Source: Aphrophora alni
Lineage: Eukaryota > Arthropoda > Insecta > Hemiptera > Aphrophoridae
Length of the DNA: 64,000 bases
Reading direction: 5' to 3'
Assembly: GCA_963513935.1 (NCBI GenBank)
Contig: OY740769.1
Location: forward strand, 105,999,762 to 106,063,761
How positions within the stretch are numbered: the stretch's first letter is position 1; the number at the start of each line of letters is the position of its first letter. Under the pieces are notes generated by a model that made no database searches, was not told where the DNA came from, and was given only the letters and a program-made list of their open reading frames with translations. Positions 1 to 12,900 of the stretch are shown one piece after another. Both the position numbers and the translations under genes were made by a program.

Positions 1-125
1 AAGCCTGTGAGCCTGTGAGCTGATATTGAACGTTAATAAAATATTTTTTTATGTATTCACAAACTAGAGTATTCACACCATTTATATACTTTCATTACTA
101 AAACACCATCATATGATTGAACAAC

Positions 126-128
<3 letters not shown>

Positions 129-160
<32 letters not shown>
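129..160. repeat. Poly-T run of 32
   Basis: Thirty-two consecutive T residues. It could be the poly-A tail of a minus-strand retrocopy, but no retroelement is recognised beside it. Confidence 0.9.
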
Positions 161-165
<5 letters not shown>

Positions 166-310
166 CAACCATTTACTTTCTAAAAAAGTCTTTATTTATT
201 CAAAAAGTGTAGTAGCAGTTAACTTCCGTAGTTCAACAAAGCCCAGAAACTGTTTTCACAAATGTGATTTTGAACAATTAACGAACGTAAACGGAGTGTT
301 AATGTCTCTG

Positions 311-2040
311 GCTTCATCATCGATATAAATAGTAATGGATCGCGCGCTGCCGCTTCACAATCAAAACTCCCCCGTTGGTTGCGTTCTGGACTTTGAAGGC
401 TGGTAGGACAAAACCGTCTCGTCGCGCAATACTCTAACATTGTCTCGCGGCAACTTTCCTTGACGTTTAGGCTTTACAAATACGTTTCAAGATTTTTATA
501 GAGAATTATCGTTCTTCCAAACGACATGTCCAGTTTGGAATAGTTGATAAAAAATAAAAGAAACATTAGATCAAGATACACATGAATAAGTTTAGCTTTT
601 ATACATGACTCACCCATCGATATAAACAACTATGGATCGCGCTCTTGTAGCACCAAAGACAATTATACATTTTCTTTAATCTATGGTAGCACTCAGGGAA
701 AAGTAAATAACAATTGTATCCAATGAAACTTTTGCCTTTAATTTGCACAACAAATTACCTTAATTCAGGCAAAATACCTTACAAAAACTAAAATGCTTAA
801 ACATTACTAAACAAAACAGGTTTTGTTAACTTTTGTCGAATGCCAACTTTTGAATGCACTGCTGCTAATGTTACTTTTTTGCCTTGCTAAAACAAATAAT
901 TAAAAAAAAAAAAAAACTACCATTCGATTTTACTAATTTAATTTCGTGGGTATCTTCCCCAAAGTCCACGTTAGAAAAGTGGCCTTTAAAAACATTTCCT
1001 GCTAACGCTCTACAGGCTTACAAAATGATTTTGTGGGTGTTTAGTTTATTTCTAATATTTTTATTTAAACTATATTTGTTGTTCATAATCTTAACAACAT
1101 ACAACACATCTGAGGAAGCTCGAAATAACTTCCCTCTGGAAACAAAGTCAGTAAAATTGTGTAGCTATTAAGATTACATTCATCAGCTGTCAATAACTTA
1201 AAACATTCCTTACACTTTACTTTACGAGCTAACTTCCTTACAATAAAACTGCTTATATAATATAATACATTATCTTTGTAGTAGGATCCCGTAGTCACCA
1301 TACTTTGGAAATTGCAAAATTCTTTTTTTTTTTTCAATATTCAGGTCAACGTCTTCAGCTGCCTCATCAAAGCTCACAATAGAACTTTGTATAACACTGT
1401 CATACTGCAAACAGTTTCCCTGATTTGATGACTGCACACTATTCCTGAACATAAGTTTTCTCAATGACAGTTGGAATTGTTTTACATTTGGGTTATTGTT
1501 ATCTCCCCGGGATGTTGTACAAGAAAAGTGCTAATTTAGTGAGACAATTTGAAAAACTAAAGCCTCACTCGCCAGTGTCTCGTGTTCATCTAACTTAAGA
1601 TCATTACCCAAGCTTACATATCCAACATTTTTACCTTCCTTATGATCATACAGAATCTGCTTCCTTATGCTCATTGCATCAAAAACTAAATTAACATATT
1701 TCAGGTATAGTTGTTTCTGGACATTTACTTTTAAATATTGAAAAATCTCTTCTAGAAATCCTGAGGAACAGTTGAAAGCAGACAGCCATCATCTTAAAGT
1801 TGCCGGGTTGGGTAGCAAAAAGTTATGATTTCTTAAGTATTTGAAACATACTAGGTCTTAACCTCCTAGCCTCGTGCTAAACATACCTAGCAACAACATG
1901 GTTTCGCGCTTTTGCCTTGTTAGCCTACAAAACGCCGTAGATGCAACCCGCAACACGGAGCAGTGTGCGACTGGAAAGTTGAACCCCTGCCTTATGGCGG
2001 CGCGCGATCCATTATTATTTATATCGATGGACTTCATCGA
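311..2040. repeat. Diverged inverted repeat, possible DNA element of about 1.7 kb
   Basis: The left arm (about 311-425) and the reverse complement of the right arm (about 1903-2040) share ATCGATATAAAT, ATGGATCGCGCG and then a looser match ending near ACAAAACCG/GCAAAAGCG. A third, direct copy of the core (CATCGATATAAAC..TATGGATCGCGC) lies at 616-648. No transposase is visible inside. The class is unknown. Confidence 0.45.
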
Positions 2041-3739
2041 CAGTAAAAGGGGGGAAAAAACGATCATTAAGTGAATTTTATTCACTAATAATTTTCTTTA
2101 ACACATAGATATCAACTGATATTTCTAAAAAATCAATTTTGAGAATCTTTGGACTTATATATGTTGCATTTTTGAAGACTATCAAAACTTTGCTTGACAT
2201 TAGTAGAATTTTGTTTTATTAATTCTACAAGTTTAACAAAATTGTCCTTGTTATTGCTCTCTTATGATTACTCTAAGTTTGTTTATGAACTCTCAAGGCT
2301 ATGTTCTGACGGATGCATAATATAGCTGCTTGAATCAGAGTAGCAATAGCAGTTCTATTTCTATCTCCAAATTTTCATAAAACTTTTGACTTATTTTCGC
2401 TGTTACTGTTCCATGTTGCTCAGTAGCCAAATGACAATATATTTAAATGTTTTTTACCTTTGGTAAAAGATAATTTATTACTATCACTTAAATTGTATTC
2501 AACACATTTTTTTCCAATTAGAATAACCCATTTCTATAAAGTGTTCTCAGCATTAAAATACAGTAGGACAATGTCAGCACATAAAACAAAATACAGCATC
2601 ATTTATGGAACAATACTCTACCCATGGAAATTTTTTGTACCAGCTGTCATAAAAAGATCTTTTAACTTTTCCAAACAATAATTTTTTGAAAGTCAATCAG
2701 GGCTGCTACAGATTTACTAACATTAAAGTGATACTTAGAAACAAACCCGTATGACATAGAATGAATTTTACAAGACTGATACCCACTATTATCACATTTA
2801 ATGTCTGATTCTTTGAAGAGCATTTATTGAGTCACTATCTTGACCAGTTCTAAGCTCTTTATGAACAATAGTAAAGTTACCATCACCATCTAAATTAATA
2901 CATTTTACTTTAGAAGAGGATCAACACATCCTGATCACAAAGCAGGATTTGGTCTGAGTCACTAGAAGGCCAATTTTTTGTAGTTAAACTATTAGTTTTT
3001 TTCTGTTTAAAACACTAAAAATTATATTGTTTTGGTATTAAAATAAATTATAAATGAATGTTACATAATACAGTAGCTTATAAAGAACTTATGTCTAGCC
3101 ACATAACTCAAAAATGACAAAAACTGTAAAAATTATGCAATATCACGCAAACTTGTTTAAAATAATAAAACAATCAATCAATAGAAGTTAACAGAGCAAC
3201 TGACTGGCAAAGGCAAAGAAGATAGAGAGGTGTGACTTTCCCGTGTGCAAGTGTAAAATAAAGTAAATAATTTTCTATTTTCTATTGCATATGAATCAGG
3301 AGACAAATTAAGGACAAACACCCACCTAAAACCCTCCAGTATTGCTAGTACTTCTACTCTGTGCTCATATGTCTGTATTGCAATTGGTGCAAAATGTTAG
3401 TTTAAAATATTGATAGAGTATTGTAGACTGGATATTTGAAACTAAATGTTTTTATTTATTTCATAATAAAAGTAACTACCTGATACACTTATATTTTGTT
3501 TCTAGTTATCTTATGAAAACATTATTTTTTACAATTTGACCTGGTAAAACTGGGAGTGGGGGAATTGCCTCCCCTGCCCCAGTACTAGAACTGCCACTAC
3601 ATATATAAAGTCAATCGGGGCTGAGTAGTCTGTTACAGATTTACTAACATTAAACTTAGATTTAAGACTTATTTCCATTATTCTATAAATGCCAATTATT
3701 ACATAATTATTTACTACATGGCAATTTGGTCTGTTTTAG

Positions 3740-3909
3740 TGCCAAATGATGTTCCTGGAAATACTTCTTTGAATTCCTTTATAAGGAATTATGCACATCT
3801 GAGAGGAACTAAATTCATGTGTTTAGAAGGTGGTTGTGGTTCATGCATTGTAGAAGCTAAGATTAAACACCCTTCAACAGGACGATATGTCTTTCAAGCT
3901 GTAAATTCT
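3740..3909 (+). CDS. Aldehyde oxidase exon: first [2Fe-2S] domain
   Basis: The exon follows the acceptor CTGTTTTAG and ends before GTAAGT. It starts with two bases of a split codon, so a coding exon must lie upstream. It reads [14 protein letters not shown] and then [11 protein letters not shown], the plant-ferredoxin-type cluster ligands. An ATG at 3718 is in frame through the acceptor, but family alignments need a TING-type strand before VPND, so I do not take it as the start. Confidence 0.9.
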
Positions 3910-6900
3910 GTAAGTGATACAAATTGTTTTCATTAAATTATTATTTCATTAAGTTATATGAGATATCTAAATATTATTATAGTTAGCATGTTGAAACATC
4001 TCAATTAGTGATATTCATCATTCAGTTGGTTAATTAATGTAATTAACTGGTGTTTAAGTTGGACTAAGCTAAGAATGTTATAGGTTATTAATAAAAGGTT
4101 AGTTAAATTGAATTCATTTCAAAATAATAACAATAAATACAGTTATTGTGAAGCTAGTTCAACACTCTAAATGTTTGTTTGTTGTTTGTATTTCTTGTAA
4201 CAATATTAACTAATTGTGATTTGCTAATTAAATCTTATTATTGTTGTTGTTTCTTATCAAATTCTACTTGATAAATAATTTTCTGTTAGAGTTGATTAGA
4301 TAATAATAAATTCATTTATAAGTTTTTAATGAAATTGTATATGATAATGTCAAATCCACAGGGAACTAGTTCACCTGACAAGCTTCCCCACAAAACATGG
4401 GAAACACTGCTAACACACACATATCAGCCCTTCATATCAAGTCCCTGACCTTAAATGGTTTTGCTTTGGCCAATCCAACTCCGAAATCCCTCCATTAGCT
4501 TGCTTCTGATTACCGACATGTTAGGTAATGGAGTGACTACACTACAATGGCGCTCTGTCAAAACCCTATGAACCAATCACAGCCCAGCTTGGCTCAGATT
4601 GGTCCGTGAAACTACAGTACGAATACAAAGGCCAGCACATTGTTCTCGAAGAACAATAAGCGGAAATTTGTATAACTAGGGTGCGAAAACGTCTAAAAGC
4701 ACTTCTCCTCAGGGAGACCACCATGGAACATCACTTTCCAAGACTTCTCATGATTTTTCTTCAGGGAGCCACCTAGACTTCTCTCCAAGCAAACCACTAC
4801 TACACTCCTCACCACCTACCAGGAGAACAACCAAAAATATTCACTTCTCCTCCAAGAGATCACCCGAGTACACACATGCTGCTGAGAAGTGTTGAGGGAA
4901 CTTATCCACAGACCCTTGGTAGCATGTATACACGTTTATCTCATTGAAGACCTCACCTTGCTCTCATATCCGCCTTTCTCAAGGGATACACCCAGCAGAC
5001 GGAGAAGTCTGCACAAGTGCCTCCCAACAGGGAAATAAATAGGAGAAGCCCTGGCACCGGCAACACCACGAGCAACCCTATCACCTCCTGAAAAGGAAAT
5101 GTTAAGAGCCCTGACTCTGCGATAGTGGTTAGTCTTAGATGCCCAAGACCAACAAAGAGTGGAGAGTTGCCTGCCGAGGGGCCTGATGACGAGGATGCCA
5201 GCAGACGCACACCTACCACTCTCAGCGCCCCAATACAGGACCCCTGCACAACCAGATCTCCAGGGAGATTTCATATAGTCCCCTCAAGTTGATCTACATA
5301 CCTATTTGGCCCGTCGTCCTCACCAATCCCTACCCCAGTGACCCTAGAGCTCCTCTGTATGTGGTACTCTAGGTTACCTAGCTTTTTTAGATTAGTGGTC
5401 CTTTTTAGTGCCAACAAATGTTATTTAACACAACCATTAATTAATATAAATTAATAATTAGGCAAATTGCTTAAAATATAAAATGTTTGTTAAATTAAGG
5501 TAATATATTTATGATAATTTTAACTTGGTACAATTATATTGTATATTGAGATTTATAATATATCTGTTTCTGAAAGAAATGTTTTGTGCAATAAACAAAT
5601 ATCATATACACCAATTATTATATTTAAGCAATATCCCTCAATAACAGAGTGTTTGAAAATTAATTGACCTCTGATTGTATTATATAATTCAATAAAAAAG
5701 GTTTGAGATATCTTTCACCAAATGAATGAAACACATTATTCCACAAAATTCAATTTATTTGTACAAAACAAATACAAGAAGATTTTCCAATGACCAAGCC
5801 ACTATCCCCAGTTGCTATATGCACTTAAATCTTACTGACACTAGACTATTACTGGCAAAGCAAAAGCCTCGTACAGTCATTACAGTTGATTCAGATATCC
5901 TTGAGAAATTAAAGAATGTATAACTGGAAAATTCAGCAATGGGAAGTCATCAAGGTGACAATATAGCTATATCCTGGAAACTAGGTCAATTTAACACAAA
6001 TCGCCTCGTAGGTTTTTAGTGTAATAACCTAAAAACTGTGTTTTATATTAAACCGCCACTATTTTATTTGGATGAAAGATATTTACTTGAATGGTCTATG
6101 GTATGCTTTAACTTACAATATTTATGCAAAAATTTTACTAAACGGGTCCAAATAAATGTTCTTCAATAAGTCAAAGATTGGTATACCTTCATGGGATCCA
6201 CTGTATATTAACCGTACTAAACAATGAATACTTTCATAAACTGATCTTATTATATATAAAAACTACAAAACATCAACATACAAAAATCAACTACTTTGAG
6301 AAGAGAATATTGAAAATGCCTTAAAATTTCTTTTGATGGGTGTAGAGACTAAACATTCCTAGTTGTATTTATAAACATTCCTTAACATTTCTTTAAAAGA
6401 CCTTAAAGGAAACACTTAATTAAGACATACTTAACTGTTCATATATACTAAGGCATTCCTTAACCAAAATCACATTTATGAACCCTCCTAAACCATTTTA
6501 TTTCAAATTAAAGAAACTACTTCAAAAACATCAATTTCGTCATTAATTAATAGATAATGTGTAAAAATACATAAGTATGAATAAGAGATTAATAAACATT
6601 TTAGTGTTAGTTTGAATTCATTAAAAGATGTATTTCTATTTTTAGTGCTTGATCCCAGTGTTTTCTTGTCATGGATGGAGTATCACAACTGTTGAAGGAA
6701 TTGGCAACAAAATAAAAGGATATCATGATATTCAAAAAAGATTGACAAAAAATAGTGGTACTCAATGTGGATATTGCAGCCCAGGAATGGTCATGAATAT
6801 GTACAGGTACCTATATCATTCCTATTAAATGGCCTTTCTTGTTTAAAAAATAATTTAATAGTATAACGGCAATAAAAAATAGGTATTCTAATTAATCGCC

Positions 6901-9900
6901 TAGAGAGCTGTCATTTGAATAACATTTGTATGTCGCTGATTTTTTTAATGAACAAGAGCTGATTATCCAAAAACTAACTAAGCTGCTGTCTAAAATATGA
7001 TGCTTTATTAGGAGTGTGTATAATAGTGATAGATAAAGGGATGAGCATTTTAAAATATTATAATATAGTAGATGAAAAATACTAAAATTTTCCCTCTAAA
7101 ATGGATAAAAACAAATTGTTTATATCCTGTTGAAATTCAAATCAAGTTTTTTTAAAAAAAGAGGCTTTACTAGCAGTCATATATATTTTGATAATTCTTC
7201 AGTGAATTGATCCTAACAATGTTCATTAAAAAAATAATATAATCACGATTTGAGATAAAATAATAAAAACCAAGTAGAATTTTAACTTTTATTATTAAAT
7301 CCTCATAGTCATAAAAAAAGTTTAGTTTTTATAGTAATGTTATTATGTATTATATTTACTGTATACATTAGAGTTTATGTAATATGTATAATGGGAGAAT
7401 GTATTTGCCAGAGAGTGTAGTATTTGAACCGCAAAACTTATTGTTGAATATGAATATTATCTCATAGGTGGGAAGACAAGAAGTATGGATTGGGATATAG
7501 ACTGTTATTATATATATTCTCTGTCTCATGTTGGACTACAGGTCTTTACAAAAGAATGGACATATATGTTGATTATAGCAACAATTCCATGTTGATTTGT
7601 AGTACTTTATTTTTCATAAATAAATTTTATGTATAAATGATTTAATTTTTCAAAGTAGGATAAATTTGTAATTGTAAACATAAATGTAAATAAATAATAT
7701 TAATCAAATACTCATCTCCATATGATCCCTCCCCTCCCCCCACACAAATTTGATCCATATTATACAAATATGATTTATCAAATTTTAATATTCTGTTGGA
7801 TAAAAGGTCCTGTACATTCACACGTTTTTACATTGGTGGACATTTTCTTTATCTTTACATTTATTTTTTAATCTCATTTTTGGCTAGTTAACTTAAAACT
7901 AAGGTTTTGAAACTTTTCCTTGAAGTAAGTCATATGATTACATTCATCTCAAATTTTATGATTGTAGTATATCTGGAAATATATATATAACAATTTACAC
8001 CTTCTTTACAGTTATATCCTAAATCTAATTTTTGAAGCACATAAATTTTAACTATGCCATTATATGAACTGTCTAGATATCAAATTTTAAACCTGTCTGT
8101 GCGAGATCATGGATATTTTCAACCCCTTCTCATTATTTCTACCTTTTTTGTATTTAAAATATATGATAGTGAGGATTTTATGAGTTTATATGTGGGGCAT
8201 GACCAATTCACAATATATATGTGTGTGTGTGTGTATTATATTTGGGAATTAATAAACCTTTTATAGCTTGTATAAAGTGGGTCAATCTCATCTTTTTATT
8301 TAATTTTCAAATTTAAAAATCTGAATATTTTTCTGAAGGCAAAGTTTTGAATGTGTATAATAAATGGAAGTCTGTAAGCACTACCCAAACAAACTTAACC
8401 ATTTTCTATTTAATATTTTAGAAGATATTACATTTACTTTTACTTTTAACTCTCCCCTTTCCTTACGATTCTCTCAAACTTGCAATCTTACTTCCAAACT
8501 ATTCCAACCATTATTTATTAATTTTGGGGTAATAAGCCCCTCATGTGAATTAAAAATATTCAAATGACTGGCATCCTATGTTATTGATAAAATTGGTATA
8601 TTAAAATTTTAACATAATTACAATACTTTTTTAACTTTGTAATTCAAAGTAAAGGAATCTATGTACATTTTCTTAAGAGATATTATGAAAAGCTAAATAG
8701 TTATGTAAGCAGTCATAGATTAATTTTATTCTTATAACCAATCTAAATAAATTTTATTAAAAGTTTTTTTTTGTTTTTTTTTTAATCGGGATGTGTTACT
8801 GGTTTTTCTATGTTCCAGCTTGATTAGAGATAATCCAAAAATTACAATGGCAGAAGTTGAAAACTCATTTGCTGGTAACATGTGTCGATGTACAGGCTAC
8901 CGACCTATATTGGAAGCATTCAAATCATTTGCCAGTGATGCGCCAAAAGAGCTAGTTCAAAAATGTGTTGACATTGAGGTATATACACATCTTAAGTAGT
9001 CTTATTGTAACAAATTATTGTCAAAATAATTTCTAGTACATTTATTGAAACATTTATTCTTTATACATTTATTTAGTACATTTATTCTTTGTTAAAAAAG
9101 TTTTCTCTATTTTTCTAATCATCCTAAACCATCTTTTTAGTACAAACTTCAAAAAAATATTATCTTTTCCTAAAATATTGTTCTACATTTAGCAGAAAGT
9201 ATATTCTTTAAGATACTATATTTTTATATTTACTCTTTCAGGACTTAACAAAAATATGTCCCAAGACTGGAAAAAATTGTAACAAAACCTGCAGTTCTGA
9301 TGACGAACATGATACTGAAGTTATTGATTGCATGGGGATGGCTCCGAAGTTTCAAAAATATAAACTCCAAGATGGGTCAACTTGGTATCGTGTTGCAGAC
9401 AAGAAAGAGATCTTTGAAGTTCTAGACATGGCTGATGACAATGCTTACATGATAGTAGGCGGAAACACTGCACATGGTAAAATTGTATTTATGTGCCATG
9501 AACAATATTGCTATTAATTAATAATAGGAATGCTTCTAGTGAAATTTGCGTTTCCTTAATTTTGTGACTGTAAACTTTCTACAAGTGTGTGTTGCTTGTT
9601 GTAAATTGTTTAAGTGTGTAAATTTTGAATACCAGTTAATTGAATTTATTTGTGATATTTCAATTTTCCAGGTGTATATCGTGTCATAGATCCATTACCA
9701 GTATACATTGATATTGGACGTGTTGCTGAGCTTCATGATATAAATAATACTTCAGATACTATTATTTTAGGAGGAAATGTATCGTTGAATGATGCTATGG
9801 CATACTTCAATAAAATATCTTTGCAAAAAAATTCTCCATTTGCTTATACTAAAGTATTAGCAGATCACATTGATTTGATTGCAAATGTTCCAGTACGAAA

Positions 9901-12900
9901 TGTAAGTTAATCTCCAAAATCACTTTTTATTATAACAATATTTCCCATTCTTAATATATGCTTTTAAAATTAATCTTATTCTTAATCTCATTTAATATCT
10001 ATTATTAAACATAACATAAATATAATATGGTAAGTAATTTCATTAAAACAAATTTTGAATATTATTCATTCACAAGAAAAAATAAAATAAAATACATATA
10101 TTGTTGAGTTGATAAAGCTTAATGAGGTTCGAAGTAGCAAGGTTCCACTCTAGTTAATTTTCAACCATAATTGACAGTATTACAATACTGTGAATGAATG
10201 AGATTAAGTTATTATAAAGAATAACAAAAATACAAAACCTTGTAATTTAATAAAAAATTCATTGTCCATATGTAATAAAAGCTTTTTTTCTATTACTATG
10301 TGTTGGCTTGGAGTGTTTCAGTAATATACTATAAATACCTTGATTGGGTTGTCCTCAGTCAATTATGTTGACGTAGCTACTGCTCTCTTTCGCCAATCAC
10401 ACTCCGTTTCGTTTGGCTAAGCACTAACATATAAACTTACAACATGTAACCAAACACTGATAGATTTGAAATAATCTGAGTAAAACTCTTCGTCATTGAA
10501 ATTAAAAACTGTCTGTGGACACATTTTGGTTATTCCTATCTTGCGACCAGTAGACAACTGGATGGGAGTAACGAGTGATGCTTATCTGAATTTCATGTTT
10601 GAGGGTTTAAATTCTATCCACTGGGTGGATATTTATACCTTTAGTTTGGCGATTGTGTTGTAGATAGGGTTGGAGGTGAAGTTCAATTTGTTATTTAACA
10701 TATTGTCTGGACTATTTTTATATTCTTTGTAAATTTGGAATTCTTCTAATATGTTCATTCAAATTCCTTTTTTATCATTGTGTAATATTTCTAAATTTGT
10801 TTCATTACCTGTATAAGTATGATTTTCGTTAATTAGATGTTCTGCGTAGTTTGAAGTCTTTTTAACAGCTATTGTTTTTTATTTATTATTTATTTTTTAA
10901 ATATTTTTACAACCATCTCCCCAACCATAAAAAAACAATGTTTGTGTTACATTTTGTGTGTTTATGTATTAGTGCTTAACCTGACGAAGCCGGCTGTGAT
11001 CGGCGAAACAATGCTGTAGCTACGCCTACATAACGGAATGAGGACAACCTAATTAAGATATCTATAGTATATAAGTTTTTGTCTAGTATCAGTATAGATG
11101 GGAAGCAAGATGAGAATCTGGATCATAACAAATTAAGCTTTAATGTCTTTAGAGGTTGCAAAGTATATAACACTACTTCATAAATTTGATAAAGTAGCTT
11201 GATCTTTACTGTTTAAGATATGAAAATTATAATTAATTTTGAATATTTGTTTTCATATGTACTATAGGGTGTCCCATGATTAGGTGGCTTTTTTGAATTA
11301 ATATGCCCGACATACAGAACACTCTACAAACTTGTCACTTTATAGTTATGTTATATAGGTTTATAAAAAAGTCTCCTCGAGTTTCATTTTTTATGGTCAA
11401 TTGAAAGAAAATGACGGAATAATAAAATAATGGTACATTTTAACCAAAATGATTTTATTTCCATAACCATTACAAATTGTTGATTTGCAGATAACATGAA
11501 AATATCTGAAACTTAATAAAGAAAAATAACAGTAATAAATTATTAATGATGCAAATTTGACCTATTCACTGAAGAGTAATTCTTCTTCAATCAGCCTCAT
11601 TAATTCATCATCGGTTGCTATAGGGTGAGAATAAACTTTTTCTTTCAAAAAGCTCCATAGGAAAAAATCGCAAAGCATAAAGTCTGGGGATCTTGGAGGC
11701 CAGTCCGTGAAGTCGGTGACGACTTATCAAACTGTTGGAAGGATCTTGATCTTTCTTGATAGAGGAACCACATTTGAGTAGGTTCTTTGAAAACACCGTA
11801 TGACTTTATATTCATTTTCAAAAGCAATAGCCCAAGAACAACATTTTACTTTTTGTTCAATTGAAAAATTCATTGATTTGAAGTTAGATATCACACATAA
11901 ACTGATTGAACATAACTACCAAATTCTTTCATTGTTGTTTACAAAACAACAAGATGATCAAGATTCAACAGATGGCAATACACATTTTAATTGCATTGCG
12001 GGAGGAAATAAATTTTTCAAAAAAAGAATAAAAAAAAAGGTTCTATCCAGAAGATTAATGTTCTCTTTTATTATTCTGACATTTTGTTTTGATTGAGCAT
12101 AAAAAAATAAAACTTAATGGTACTTTGTTTTATATATGTAACATAAACTGTAAAGTGTCAAGTTTGTAGAATGTAACATGTCCAGAATATTATTCAAAAA
12201 TAGCGACTCGTGGAACACCCGGTACACACATCATGTAAACCAATGATTTTTCTTTATGATTTTTGTTATTACATGATTTTGCACTGGTAATATTGTATGA
12301 TTTGCTTAATAGTCTTCAACAACTTCTTACTAAACTCATATTAAAGGTATGACTGTAGTTTTGTTTGTATTTAAAAGATCATACTTTATTATTATTTAAA
12401 AATAATATACATTAAATATTTAGTGTGTGTAAATATATTACAATTTTGATGTTTTAGCTTTAGAATTTTTTTAAAATTAGGTTTATATTCATTTTGTTGT
12501 TGTTGTTGTTGTTGTTGTTGTAAGTAATAAAAATGATGAAAGGCAACTTACTCATATATTTAAAAATAAAAGGAACTAAATAAAGAAGAAAAAAAAAACA
12601 ACTTCTTTGTTTGTGTATGGAAGTTTATTGCATATATTTCGCCCTGAAATAGTCCCCAGAACATATGCCTACGTCATAATCAGCACACTGCCACAATTAG
12701 TTTTTTGTAAATTGCTTTGTTTCAGATTTCCCCATTTTTTTAACATTACCACATTTTCTTTGCGTATGGTGAATTTCTTCAGGCTTGGGATTTATTAAAA
12801 AAAAAAGTTTTTCAAAGAGCCTAGTATTTTTGTTTAGTAAAAACTGTATATTTAACAAAATTTCTGTTCATTGACAGATAGGCCTATCTTTTATTTATAT

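Larger units (their letters stand above)
1..3739. other. Upstream region without a recognised gene
   Basis: No convincing coding exon is seen. The unseen first aldehyde oxidase exon (start codon plus roughly 10-20 residues, ending one base into a codon) could lie here or left of the window. The stretch holds a 32-T run, a diverged inverted repeat (311-2040), and a short direct repeat: 2690-2738 and 3609-3653 share GTCAATC.GGGCTG and TTACTAACATTAAA. Confidence 0.6.

Noticed and set aside
4936..5274. Minus-strand open frames of about 100 codons
   Set aside because: They lie in a GC-richer repeat block, where open frames are longer by chance. Overlapping frames give unrelated translations and none is recognised.
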